Source: Pseudomonadota bacterium
GTDB taxonomy: Bacteria; Pseudomonadota; Gammaproteobacteria; Burkholderiales; SG8-39
NCBI GenBank assembly: GCA_021848555.1
Contig: JAJZUN010000006.1
Span: 1-17,423 of the forward strand
DNA: 17,423 bases
Direction: 5' to 3'
Below are positions 1 to 6,953 of the stretch, in pieces (the stretch's first letter is position 1; each line of letters begins with the position of its first letter). The position numbers were made by a program, and so were the translations under genes. The notes under the pieces were generated by a model. That model made no database searches, was not told the origin of the DNA, and was given only the letters and a program-made list of their open reading frames with translations.

Positions 1-47
1 TCGCCGATTGTGCACGGATGGGTTCATCATCCGTGCACAATCGGCGA
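1..47. repeat. Perfect 19-bp inverted repeat at the window edge
   Basis: Bases 1-19 (TCGCCGATTGTGCACGGAT) are the exact reverse complement of bases 29-47, separated by a 9-base loop. The left arm starts at base 1, so the repeat may be longer than can be seen. No T-run follows on the plus strand, so it does not look like an ordinary intrinsic terminator for a plus-strand gene. It could be a dyad operator, a REP-like element, a terminator of the minus-strand cluster at 134-2305 whose tail lies outside the window, or a fold-back artefact at a contig end. The symmetry is directly visible; its role is unknown. Confidence 0.8.
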
Positions 48-50
48 TCC

Positions 51-74
51 GCGCGGACGGTCCTTCGTCCGCGC
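51..74. repeat. Second hairpin, 9-bp stem
   Basis: GCGCGGACG (51-59) pairs with CGTCCGCGC (66-74) around a 6-base loop, directly after the 19-bp inverted repeat. It lies about 60 bases downstream of the stop of the minus-strand gene ending at 134. No U-tract follows the stem on the minus strand, so an intrinsic terminator is not well supported. Confidence 0.6.
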
Positions 75-133
75 AAAATCGACACTTTGCAACGGCGGCG
101 CAACAACGGCGCCATCCAAACCGCCAGAAATAA

Positions 134-1108
134 TCAGTGCAGCCGCGGCTTCTTCAGGAAGTCACTGCGATCGGCCGAATGCACGCCCAGGCGCAGCACA
201 TCCCCCTGGCGCGCGAGCATGAGCGGCACCTCTACGCCCGGACCGCCCAGTTTCCACACCCGGCGCAGGAAATCGGCGAGGCTGGTGGTGCGTTCGCCCG
301 CAACCCCGAGCACCAGGTCGCCCGGCTGCGCCCCGGCACGCTCGGCCGGACCGCCCGGCGCAAGCCCGCCCACGATCAAGCCGTTCTCCGCCTGCTGGGT
401 GTACATGCCCAGCCACGGGCGCGGCGCGCGCGCCGTACGCCCGTGCGCAAGCAATTCCGGGAGTATGGGTTCGAGCAGATCGATAGGAACAAACATATTG
501 CCCTGCTCGGAATTCTCGCCCACGGTCTCCTGCAACAGCAGCGAGCCTATCCCCACCAACTGACCGCGCGCATTCACCAGGGCCGCACCGCCCCATTGCG
601 GATGCGCCGGCGCGGTAAACAGGGCGTCATCGATCAGGTATTCCCAATAGCCGGCGAACTCGCGCTTGGCGATCACCCTGGCTTTGAGCGCGTGCGCCTG
701 TCCGCCGTGGCCGAAGACAAACACGGCGTCATCCGTGTTCACCTCGGCCGAAGAACCGCGCGCCAGCGCCGGCGCGTGCAGTTCGCCCAGCGGCTGCACC
801 AGCCCGAAACCGGTGGCTTGATCGTAGGCGAGCGCATGGCCGGCCACGACCTTGCCGGCATTGGTGGTAAGCCAGATTTTCTCGGCTTCGGTAATCAGAT
901 AGCCTATGGTGAGCACCAGGCCGTCGTCGCGGATCACCACGCCGTAGCCTAGGCGTTCGGTGCCGAGTATCCCGCTGGTGTACGCATCCTCGGGTATTTC
1001 TGCGCGCAGCAGCACCACCGCATCCAGCGCCTGCCCCAGATCGAAGTCCAGTTCTTCGGCGCGCGGCTGCAGCGATTCGTCAAAAGCCCAGGGTTTTGGA
1101 TCCTCCAT
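134..1108 (-). CDS. HtrA-like trypsin-fold protein with C-terminal PDZ domain, catalytic triad apparently lost
   Basis: The 324-residue product has the S1C/HtrA layout: a trypsin-like fold over about residues 30-215 and a PDZ domain over about 228-315 (PRPWLGMYTQQ, then GGPAERAGAQPGDLVLGV). By motif alignment all three catalytic positions differ. The usual LTNNHVV is LTIGYLI (His to Tyr70), the Asp after the DxAT motif is Gly100, and the GNSGGALVN serine is Gly173 in QWGGAALVN. No signal peptide or membrane anchor is visible, whereas HtrA/Deg proteins are normally periplasmic. The start is the ATG followed by EDPKPW; the reading frame upstream of it is arginine-rich and not protein-like. It is the last gene of a minus-strand cluster with a PIN protein and a bactofilin. 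A non-catalytic, cytoplasmic binding or scaffold role is inference. Confidence 0.85.
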   Translation of the reverse strand: MEDPKPWAFDESLQPRAEELDFDLGQALDAVVLLRAEIPEDAYTSGILGTERLGYGVVIRDDGLVLTIGYLITEAEKIWLTTNAGKVVAGHALAYDQATGFGLVQPLGELHAPALARGSSAEVNTDDAVFVFGHGGQAHALKARVIAKREFAGYWEYLIDDALFTAPAHPQWGGAALVNARGQLVGIGSLLLQETVGENSEQGNMFVPIDLLEPILPELLAHGRTARAPRPWLGMYTQQAENGLIVGGLAPGGPAERAGAQPGDLVLGVAGERTTSLADFLRRVWKLGGPGVEVPLMLARQGDVLRLGVHSADRSDFLKKPRLH

Positions 1109-1184
1109 GGCAGCGATTCTGCCACGTTGCGGGATTTCGAGCCGGGATCCCCGCAAGCGCCCGGCTGTAGCCGGTTTCCCCGGC

Positions 1185-1643
1185 CTAGCCGTGCAGGTCC
1201 AGCCGCAGAAAGGCATCGGGTGCAAGCACGCTGAAGCGGCCCAACTGCGCGATCTGGCGCGCGAGCTTCAGCAAGGCCTTGTCGCGCGTAAGCAAATGGC
1301 TGGCGCGCGCCTGCCAGGCGAGTTCGAGAAACTTCTGGTCGTCCTGATCCTCGCATTGCGGCAGATCCGCCGCGTCGAACTGCCCGCGGCTTTCGAACAC
1401 CCTGGCGTGTGCGCTGTAGCGCTCGAACGCGAGCAGCTGCGCCGCCGCATCGAGCCTCACCTGCACATAGCCGAGGGCGCGGCGCAGCTCCTGCAGGCAA
1501 GCGCCGCTGGTCGCAACCCGCAGAGCGCCGCGCTCGACCGCGTCCACCAGCGGCTGCACGCGCGGATCAGCGAACGCGATCCAGTCCAGGACGACATTGG
1601 TATCCAGTACCAGCAGCGGAATCGGTGGAGCCGGTTCGATCAA
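1185..1643 (-). CDS. PIN-domain protein, putative ribonuclease (COG1569-like)
   Basis: This is a 152-residue PIN domain. Visible motifs are the N-terminal LVLDTNVVLDW (Asp14), a central acidic LQELRRALGY (Glu52), the acidic cluster EDQDDQKFLELA (98-109) and the late LLTRDKALL (Asp121). These are the usual Mg2+-binding acids of PIN nucleases. Neither ATG nor GTG occurs in frame between the bactofilin stop and the PIN domain, so the TTG at 1643 is the best start; this is uncertain. The protein resembles the family often annotated as a toxin component of a toxin-antitoxin system, but no antitoxin-like ORF is adjacent. It sits 89 bases after the bactofilin stop and 76 bases before the HtrA-like start, all on one strand. 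Its RNA target cannot be read from the sequence. Confidence 0.82.
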   Translation of the reverse strand: MIEPAPPIPLLVLDTNVVLDWIAFADPRVQPLVDAVERGALRVATSGACLQELRRALGYVQVRLDAAAQLLAFERYSAHARVFESRGQFDAADLPQCEDQDDQKFLELAWQARASHLLTRDKALLKLARQIAQLGRFSVLAPDAFLRLDLHG

Positions 1644-1732
1644 GACAGACCCTGGTAGCGCGCCCGTTGCCGGGATGGCGCGGGCGATGCATGCATGCTG
1701 CGCCGATTCTACCGCGCACAGTCCGCGAAAAC

Positions 1733-2305
1733 TCAGCGCGGCGCCGCGCCCGTCTTCACCGCCAGTGGCGCGCGGTTGTCGCTGGCCGCCGGCAGCGGGC
1801 CGATGGCGCCGATGTCGCCCGAAAGTTCGCCGCCTTCCTCGATCGAAAGCTTGCCATAGCGGATCTTGCCCGACACATGCCCGGTGGCGCGGATCACGAG
1901 TTGCTTGCGCACCGTCAATTCGCCGTCGAAGCACCCGCGTATTTCAGCCGTGTCCACGGCAGCCTTGCCGGCGAATTCACCGATTTCGGCGATCTGCAGC
2001 ACGCGGCTTTCCATCGCCGCTTCCACCCGCCCCTCGACCACCAGGGTATTGCAGTCGGTGATCTCCGCACCCTTCAACTTGATGTCCGGTCCGACGATCA
2101 GCTTGCTGACCGACTCCTCGGCTTTGTCCGGAGACTTGGCGGCCGGCGTTGCGTCGGCGCGATGCGCTTCCGTCTTCGGCCCCTCGGGCTTGGTCTCCGC
2201 TGCCGGCGGCGGGTGGCTCAGCGCCTCCTGCATGCGTCCGAATGGGCTGGGTGCCGGCGTGTAAGCGGGACGCGGTGGGTCTTTTTTGCGAAAGTTTTCG
2301 AGCAT
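1733..2305 (-). CDS. Bactofilin family cytoskeletal protein
   Basis: The 190-residue protein has a proline- and alanine-rich, probably disordered N-terminal tail (about 1-65). A bactofilin beta-helix domain follows (about 67-166), with the repeating pattern DIKLKGAEI, CNTLVVEGRVEA, LQIAEIGEFAGKA, AEIRGCFDGEL and LVIRATGHVSGKI. A short Pro/Ala-rich tail ends it. Bactofilins self-assemble into nucleotide-independent filaments used in cell-shape control, envelope synthesis or protein positioning. Two ATGs are possible. The one at 2305 has AGGA seven bases upstream and is preferred; the one at 2311 would have almost no spacing. It is the first gene of the minus-strand cluster with the PIN and HtrA-like genes. 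The cell process served is unknown. Confidence 0.9.
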   Translation of the reverse strand: MLENFRKKDPPRPAYTPAPSPFGRMQEALSHPPPAAETKPEGPKTEAHRADATPAAKSPDKAEESVSKLIVGPDIKLKGAEITDCNTLVVEGRVEAAMESRVLQIAEIGEFAGKAAVDTAEIRGCFDGELTVRKQLVIRATGHVSGKIRYGKLSIEEGGELSGDIGAIGPLPAASDNRAPLAVKTGAAPR

Positions 2306-2638
2306 GAACATGTCCTATCAAGTGTGAAAACGGCTTGCGGGTGTGACGCCGTGCGGGCCCGGTACAGGCGATTGCGCCAGGCCGCACCGTGCATCCTTCG
2401 CAAGGCCCGTGCCATGGAACGTAGTTCAATCAAATCAGGTGATTGCGATAATGCAAAGCGGCATGCGCGTCGTGCGCCGGCGACACGCGCCGGCAGCTTT
2501 GGGTCAACTTGATGAATGCACGTTCAAATTTATGTCGCCGCAGGGCGACAGTGCGCAGCGGCTTCCGCGCCCGGGCGCTGCCGTGAGCGTGCCGGAACAA
2601 GGTATTATTGGCGCCAGGCGATGACAGGAGGCCGCGGC
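2306..2638. other. Divergent intergenic region, bactofilin / C45 hydrolase
   Basis: This 333-base gap separates two divergent genes and must hold both promoters. A TATTAT hexamer at 2603-2608 lies a plausible distance upstream of the plus-strand start at 2639, but no good -35 matches it. No convincing promoter was found for the minus gene. Open frames crossing this stretch are rich in Arg, Cys and His without domain signals and are not credible genes. Confidence 0.5.
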
Positions 2639-3778
2639 ATGTTTCCACTGATCGAAATTTCCGGCTCCGCGCATGAACGCGGGCGGCAGCACGGCACGCA
2701 GGCGAAGATCCGCATCGAACGCTCGATCGCGACCTACGCGCGCCTGTTCGCCTACTGCGGCATCGACTGGCAGGGCGCGCAGCGCCTGGGCGCGGCGTAT
2801 CGGACGGTGATCGGCGACCTGGACCCGGCACTGCTGGCCGAGATCGAAGGCATCGCCGCGGGCTCCGGCCGCAGGGTCGACGAAATCCTCGCGCTCAACG
2901 CGCGCACCGAAATCCTGCCGCCCAGCTATCCGGGCGAGCCACATCCGGATCGCGGCAGCATCGCCGCCGCCAACCTGAAGCGCGGCGTGCCGGATTGGGG
3001 AGAATGCACCGCCGTCGCGGTGAAGCCGGCGCTGAGCGCGACCGGCGCCACGCTCCTCGCGCAGAACTGGGACTGGCTGGGCGCGCAGCGCGCCGCGCTG
3101 GTGCTGCTGCGCGTGCGCGATGCCGGCGGCGCATCCTGCCTCACGCTGACCGAGGCGGGCATGCTGGCCAAGATCGGCCTCAACCGCCGCGGCTTCGGCG
3201 TCTGCCTCAACATCCTGCGTTCGGCCGACGACGGCAGCCGCAGCGGCGTGCCGGTGCATGTGCTGCTGCGCGCGCTGCTGGCGCGCGACAGCGTGGCTGA
3301 CGCGATCGCGTTCGCAGCGAAGCTGTCCTTCGGCGCCTCCTCCAATGTGCTCTGCGCCGATGCTTCAGGGGACACCGCGGCCCTCGAATTCTCGCCGCGC
3401 GGCCTGGAAGTCGTGCGCGGCGCGGATGCGGCGCTGTGCCACACCAATCATTTCCTCGCCCCGGCCGCGGCCAAGCACCAGGCTTCGCTCGCGCCCAGCC
3501 TGTCGACCGTGCCGCGCCTTGAGCGCATCACCGCGCTCACCGGCGCGCACCGGGGCAGGTTTTCGGCGCTGGACCTGCAGCGCATGCTGCGCGACGAATC
3601 CGACGGCTATCTGTCGATCTGCCGCAGCCCGGATCCCGCGCTCGCCCCCGAGGCCTGCATCGAAACCGTCGCCGCGGTGGTGATGGACCTCGCCGAGCGC
3701 GTGATGCACATCGCGCCGGACGTTCCATCGCGCGTCGATTTCGCGCCGGTGGCCCTGGGCGAGGCCGTGCCGGCCTGA
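2639..3778 (+). CDS. C45-family (acyl-CoA:6-APA acyltransferase-like) Ntn hydrolase
   Basis: The 379-residue product matches the C45/AAT layout. The N-terminus reads SGSAHERGRQHGTQ, followed by a helical stretch and EIEGIAAGSGRRVDEILALNARTE. The nucleophile motif is GECTAVAV, with Cys123 as the expected self-cleavage and catalytic residue, followed by AQNWDW (141-146), typical of the family. The family comprises Ntn hydrolases matured by autoproteolysis before that Cys, acting on amide bonds or in acyl transfer. The substrate is not predictable here and penicillin synthesis should not be assumed. The chosen ATG has AGGAGG seven bases upstream; an in-frame ATG six codons earlier lacks such a site. 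No signal peptide is seen. It is a single gene, converging with the small gene that ends at 3790. Confidence 0.88.
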   Translation: MFPLIEISGSAHERGRQHGTQAKIRIERSIATYARLFAYCGIDWQGAQRLGAAYRTVIGDLDPALLAEIEGIAAGSGRRVDEILALNARTEILPPSYPGEPHPDRGSIAAANLKRGVPDWGECTAVAVKPALSATGATLLAQNWDWLGAQRAALVLLRVRDAGGASCLTLTEAGMLAKIGLNRRGFGVCLNILRSADDGSRSGVPVHVLLRALLARDSVADAIAFAAKLSFGASSNVLCADASGDTAALEFSPRGLEVVRGADAALCHTNHFLAPAAAKHQASLAPSLSTVPRLERITALTGAHRGRFSALDLQRMLRDESDGYLSICRSPDPALAPEACIETVAAVVMDLAERVMHIAPDVPSRVDFAPVALGEAVPA

Positions 3779-3789
3779 GGCTGCGTTCG

Positions 3790-4098
3790 CTAGGCGGGCG
3801 CGAGTATGTGGATCAGCCGGCTCGCAATGAAGTCTTTGGTTTTTGCGGCATAAGCCGCCATGTGCGGCGCGGCCGCATGCGCTTTCAGCGCGTCCATGCT
3901 CTCCCACTTCTCCAGCACCAGAAAGGTATCCGGGCCGTACTTGGTCTGAAACTTGGGGCCGTCCTCGAGATCGACCGCGGCGCCGTACTCGATGCAGCCC
4001 TGCTCCGCCTTGACCGCGGGGACATTGGCATGGAACGCCTGCAGGATGGACGCGCGCATGCCGGGCTTGGCGGTGATGACGGCGACGACGTGGATCAT
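3790..4098 (-). CDS. ABM-domain (YgiN-like) putative quinol monooxygenase
   Basis: This 102-residue protein is one ABM ferredoxin-like domain: MIHVVAVITAKPG, then EQGCIEYGAAVD, then TFLVLEKWESMDALKAHAAAPHM. Length and motifs match the YgiN/LsrG-type cofactor-free monooxygenases and isomerases, which usually act as dimers on quinols or small carbonyl compounds. The start is fixed by AAGGAGGT seven bases upstream; an ATG 15 codons earlier would read through this ribosome binding site. It is divergent from the D-2-hydroxyacid dehydrogenase gene and its stop lies 11 bases from the stop of the convergent C45 hydrolase gene. The exact substrate is unknown. Confidence 0.88.
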   Translation of the reverse strand: MIHVVAVITAKPGMRASILQAFHANVPAVKAEQGCIEYGAAVDLEDGPKFQTKYGPDTFLVLEKWESMDALKAHAAAPHMAAYAAKTKDFIASRLIHILAPA

Positions 4099-4141
4099 GG
4101 TGTTTACCTCCTTGTGTGAATTGGCTGTTGGACGGTCACTC

Positions 4142-4234
4142 ATTGTAGCGAAAGGATCGTAACCGGGCGCCCGCGTCGTTGCCCACCTGGGTGGCTCGAG
4201 AGCCGCCAGGCGCAGGCGACGAAGTTGCTACAAT
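4142..4234. promoter_or_regulatory. Possible divergent -10 elements
   Basis: The octamer GCTACAAT occurs once on each strand between the divergent ABM and dehydrogenase genes: minus strand at 4142-4149 and plus strand at 4227-4234. Each contains a TACAAT hexamer suited to a sigma-70 -10 box facing its own gene. Neither has a recognisable -35 at 16-18 bases, so the call is weak. Confidence 0.3.
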
Positions 4235-4339
4235 CGACGGACACCGTGCGGAACAAACCGCGCAGTCGCCTGGAAACCCGCTGCAACAGGACAGTTTGCG
4301 ACCGGGCAATCCGGGGAACCAACGAGAAGGCCTTGCCGC

Positions 4340-5347
4340 ATGAAAATTTCTATCCTCGACGATTACCACGACACGCTGCGAACGCTGGCCTGTTTTCGCA
4401 AGCTCGCGGGACACGAGGTCGAAATCTGGAACGATCACGTGCAGGACGTGGATGCGCTTGCCGCGCGGCTGGCGCGCACCGAAGCCCTGGTGCTGATCCG
4501 CGAGCGCACGCAAATACGCGCACCCTTGATCGATCGTCTGGACCGGCTCAGGCTGATCAGCCAGCGCAGCGTGTATCCGCACATCGACATCGACGCCTGC
4601 ACCCGGCGCGGGATCATCGTCTCGTCGAGCCAGCATGCCGACACGCCCTCGTATGCCACGGCCGAATTGACCTGGGGCCTGATCCTCGCCGCCATGCGCC
4701 AGATTCCCCGGCAGATGGCGGCGCTGCGCGCCGGGAAATGGCAGATCGGAATCGGCGCCAGCCTGCGCGGCAAGACGATGGGAATCTATGGCTACGGCAG
4801 GATAGGCGCCGTGGTCGCGGGCTACGCCAAGGCATTCGGGATGAACGTGCTGGTTTGGGCGCGGGAGCCCTCGCGCCTGCGCGCGCAGGCGGACGGCCAT
4901 GCGGTCGCGCGCAGCAGACAGGCTTTCTTCGAGGAATGCGATGTGATTTCGCTGCACCTGCGGCTGAACGCGTCGACGCGGGGCATCGTCACCGCCGAAG
5001 ACCTGGGGCGGATGAAGCCCGACGCGCTGCTCGTCAACACCAGCCGCGCGCCCTTGATCGAGCCCGGGGCGCTGGCGGCGGCGCTGCAGCGCGGACGCCC
5101 GGGCATGGCCGCAGTGGATGTCTACGAAGAAGAGCCCGTGCTGGACCCGGCTCACCCGCTGCTGGTCATGAACAATGTAGTGTGCACGCCGCACATCGGC
5201 TACGTCACGCGCGAGGAGTACGAACTTCAGTTCAGCGACATCTTCGACCAGATCGCCGCCTACGCAGCCGGCGCGCCAATCAATGTGGTCAATCCCGAAG
5301 TGCTGGGGTCCCCGGCCATGGCGGGCCGGGCAAGCACGCGCGCTTGA
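4340..5347 (+). CDS. D-2-hydroxyacid dehydrogenase, NAD(P)-dependent
   Basis: The 335-residue protein has the D-isomer-specific 2-hydroxyacid dehydrogenase layout. A split substrate-binding domain flanks a Rossmann domain with GIYGYGRIG (148-156). Catalytic residues are in place: Arg236 in [10 protein letters not shown], Glu265 in DVYEEEP and His285 in [23 protein letters not shown] (107-123) is the usual signature before the NAD fold. The start ATG follows GAGAAGG. The family includes phosphoglycerate, glyoxylate/hydroxypyruvate and formate dehydrogenases. This protein lacks a C-terminal ACT domain and has an [15 protein letters not shown] stretch, as in the SerA-like 'D-2-hydroxyacid dehydrogenase family' group, so the substrate is left open. 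It appears monocistronic and is divergent from the ABM gene. Confidence 0.92.
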   Translation: MKISILDDYHDTLRTLACFRKLAGHEVEIWNDHVQDVDALAARLARTEALVLIRERTQIRAPLIDRLDRLRLISQRSVYPHIDIDACTRRGIIVSSSQHADTPSYATAELTWGLILAAMRQIPRQMAALRAGKWQIGIGASLRGKTMGIYGYGRIGAVVAGYAKAFGMNVLVWAREPSRLRAQADGHAVARSRQAFFEECDVISLHLRLNASTRGIVTAEDLGRMKPDALLVNTSRAPLIEPGALAAALQRGRPGMAAVDVYEEEPVLDPAHPLLVMNNVVCTPHIGYVTREEYELQFSDIFDQIAAYAAGAPINVVNPEVLGSPAMAGRASTRA

Positions 5348-5896
5348 CCGCGCGCTGCAGAAATACCGCGCTGAGGCCTTAACCTTCCTTCGTCAGATGC
5401 ACGCGCTGCGCGCCTTGCCGCAGCATGGACAGGAGACTCAGGCAAATCAGATGCGCGATGCGCTGTTTCTCCGGGCGTGGCTGTTTGTGTCGCAGCTGAC
5501 GGCAGAGCACGCGGGCCGTCGTAATCTCAGGGGCGAAACTGCGTCTGGTCGCCGCATCCCGCCGGGGGATAGGCGCCTCGCCAAACAGATCGCCGGATTT
5601 CCCGGTAGCGCTTATGCAATTCGCCATATTGCACCTCGCATGATCGTAACGAACTGTTTATCATCGCCTGCAAAATCCAGTTTCCACTCTGCAGGCGAGT
5701 CGGTGTTGCGTTAACTCAAAGGTAGCGGGAATTTATTTTTCCGAGTTCGAGTCCGTCGTGCCGAGTCGAACGCAGGACCGATTCGGCCGGGCTTCTTCCT
5801 TATTCGCTTTAATAAAATCACCTAGGTGTCTGTCGTGTCTATGGTTGGCGTACCGAAATTGCGCCGGCAACTCCCTTGGCTTCGCGCTTCGATCCG

Positions 5897-5920
5897 GGCT
5901 GTCGCCGGATGCAGACAGCC
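5897..5920. promoter_or_regulatory. Dyad upstream of the sigma-54 promoter, possible activator site
   Basis: GGCTGTC (5897-5903) and GACAGCC (5914-5920) form a perfect 7-bp inverted repeat with a 10-base spacer, centred roughly 160 bases upstream of the predicted start of the sigma-54 transcript. That is a normal place for an enhancer-binding-protein site. A second palindrome, GTCCGGAC (5971-5978), lies nearer, at about -97. The symmetry is seen; activator binding is inference. Confidence 0.35.
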
Positions 5921-6045
5921 TATTCGCCATTAAACCAAGGCACTAGGGATAGAGGGCCGATCGCTGTCGTGTCCGGACGACAATTCCGCCCGCACGGACC
6001 CCGCGAGCGAGGCCTAAGTATCTGAATTGACAATCCATGCACTGC

Positions 6046-6061
6046 TGGCACAGGGCTTGCT
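6046..6061 (+). promoter_or_regulatory. Sigma-54 (RpoN) -24/-12 promoter
   Basis: The sequence TGGCAC, five bases, then TTGCT matches the sigma-54 consensus TGGCAC-N5-TTGCW at every defined position, with GG and GC exactly ten bases apart. Transcription would start near 6072, giving a leader of about 120 bases before the receiver-domain gene at 6191. A sigma-70 style TTGACA lies at 6027-6032, but no good -10 box follows it. Confidence 0.7.
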
Positions 6062-6190
6062 GAAGAGTGGGCATGGTCCTGCGCCGCAGCGTCGCCGACA
6101 ACAGGCCGGGCCCAGATGCAGTGTTCGCCTGCCGCCCGGTCGGAGCAGGCGCGCAAAGCAGTCCCCATGTTCTACTCGAGCGAGGTTGGT

Positions 6191-6676
6191 ATGGTCACCG
6201 TGAACCGAATCCTGATCGTCGACAGCTACCCGCTGTTTCGAAGCACACTGCGGGCCTTCCTGTCGCAGGAGCCGGATTTCCAGATCGTCGGCATGGCCGG
6301 CAGCATGCGCGACGCCATCTGGTCCGTCGGGGCCCTGAACCCTGACCTGGTGCTGACCGATCTGAGGATGCCGGACGCGCGCGGCGTCGAGGCGGTGGCC
6401 GGAATCAAGCGCCACTATCCGCAGGTGAAAATCCTGGTCGTCAGCTTCTACCAGGAAAACGAATTCAAGCAGCAGTGCCGCGATGCCGGAGCCGCCGGTT
6501 ATGTGTTGAAGGACGCGATCCACGACGACCTGCGCGACGGCATGCGCGCCGTATTGCGCGGCAGAACCTACCCGGACGCGGAGACTGCCGACACGATGCT
6601 CCCGCAGTATCTGCAGGCGTCCGCCGCAACCGGCAAAGTTCGCCAGCTTTTCCCGCAAAGCCCGTCGCCGCGCTGA
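6191..6676 (+). CDS. Stand-alone receiver-domain response regulator (NarL-type REC, no output domain)
   Basis: The 161-residue product opens with RILIVDSYPLFRSTLRAFLSQEPDF, a NarL/FixJ-type receiver. The phospho-acceptor is Asp57 in LVLTDLRMPDARGVEAV, the switch Ser is Ser85 and the conserved Lys is Lys107 in YVLKDAI. The second residue of the acidic pair, usually Asp or Glu, is Ser12. After the receiver (about residue 125) only a 35-residue tail follows, with no LuxR-type HTH. I saw no HTH in other frames downstream, so a recent frameshift is unlikely. The chosen ATG follows GAGG; an earlier in-frame ATG at 6167 has a poorer site. A sigma-54 type promoter precedes it and no kinase gene is adjacent. 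It probably acts through protein contacts or as a phosphate sink (inference). Confidence 0.88.
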   Translation: MVTVNRILIVDSYPLFRSTLRAFLSQEPDFQIVGMAGSMRDAIWSVGALNPDLVLTDLRMPDARGVEAVAGIKRHYPQVKILVVSFYQENEFKQQCRDAGAAGYVLKDAIHDDLRDGMRAVLRGRTYPDAETADTMLPQYLQASAATGKVRQLFPQSPSPR

Positions 6677-6798
6677 GGCCGCCGCCTGGTGCGGCCGTTC
6701 GCCGGCCCCACATGCCCCAGGCCGCTTTCCATCTAGCGCCATCCCAGTAAGGATCGGCTCTCGGCACCCTGCCTGCTCACCCGGGCAGCGCTGGTATC

Positions 6799-6831
6799 GT
6801 GATCGCGCCCGGGGACACCCAGGGCGATCAC
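6799..6831. repeat. Hairpin between the receiver and SDR genes
   Basis: GTGATCGC (6799-6806) pairs with GCGATCAC (6824-6831) around a 17-base loop, about 120 bases after the receiver-gene stop. No T-run follows, so it is at best a weak terminator of that gene or a dyad site before the SDR gene at 6954. Confidence 0.4.
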
Positions 6832-6953
6832 CCCTGTCATTCCCGGCGTGCCGCCGTGACGCAAGATTGAACTCAAGCGAACATGCTAGGATCGTCGCGT
6901 CGCGTGTTCTGTCGAAACACCCCAGCTTTTCAACCTGCACCGGAGTCTGCGGC

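Larger units (their letters stand above)
5348..6190. other. 843-base stretch without a convincing gene
   Basis: Between the dehydrogenase and the receiver-domain gene no frame gives a recognisable protein. Open frames of up to about 80 codons occur on both strands but show no domain or ribosome binding site. The middle part (about 5700-5830) is visibly more AT-rich than its surroundings. Features seen are a dyad CGCCTGCA/TGCAGGCG (5665-5672 and 5690-5697), a dyad at 5897-5920, a palindrome GTCCGGAC at 5971-5978 and a sigma-54 type promoter at 6046-6061. It may contain a decayed gene, a regulatory RNA or upstream activator sites. Confidence 0.5.

Noticed and set aside
1170..1184. Terminator between the PIN and HtrA-like genes
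   Set aside because: GCCGG/CCGGC is only a 5-bp stem and has no T-run in the minus direction, so it does not show that the cluster is split.
2430..2638. Overlapping frames upstream of the C45 hydrolase on both strands
   Set aside because: They lack ribosome binding sites and domain signals, and an extended hydrolase start at 2516 would read a Cys/Arg-rich, non-homologous leader.
5379..5627. Minus-strand 82-codon frame in the gene-free stretch
   Set aside because: No ribosome binding site, no known domain, and no support beyond being open in GC-rich DNA.
5733..5930. Minus-strand 65-codon frame
   Set aside because: Polar, low-complexity product with no recognisable motif, in a region with dyads that looks regulatory.
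6027..6055. Sigma-70 promoter from TTGACA at 6027
   Set aside because: The -35 is perfect, but no acceptable -10 lies 16-18 bases on; the overlapping sigma-54 match is far better.
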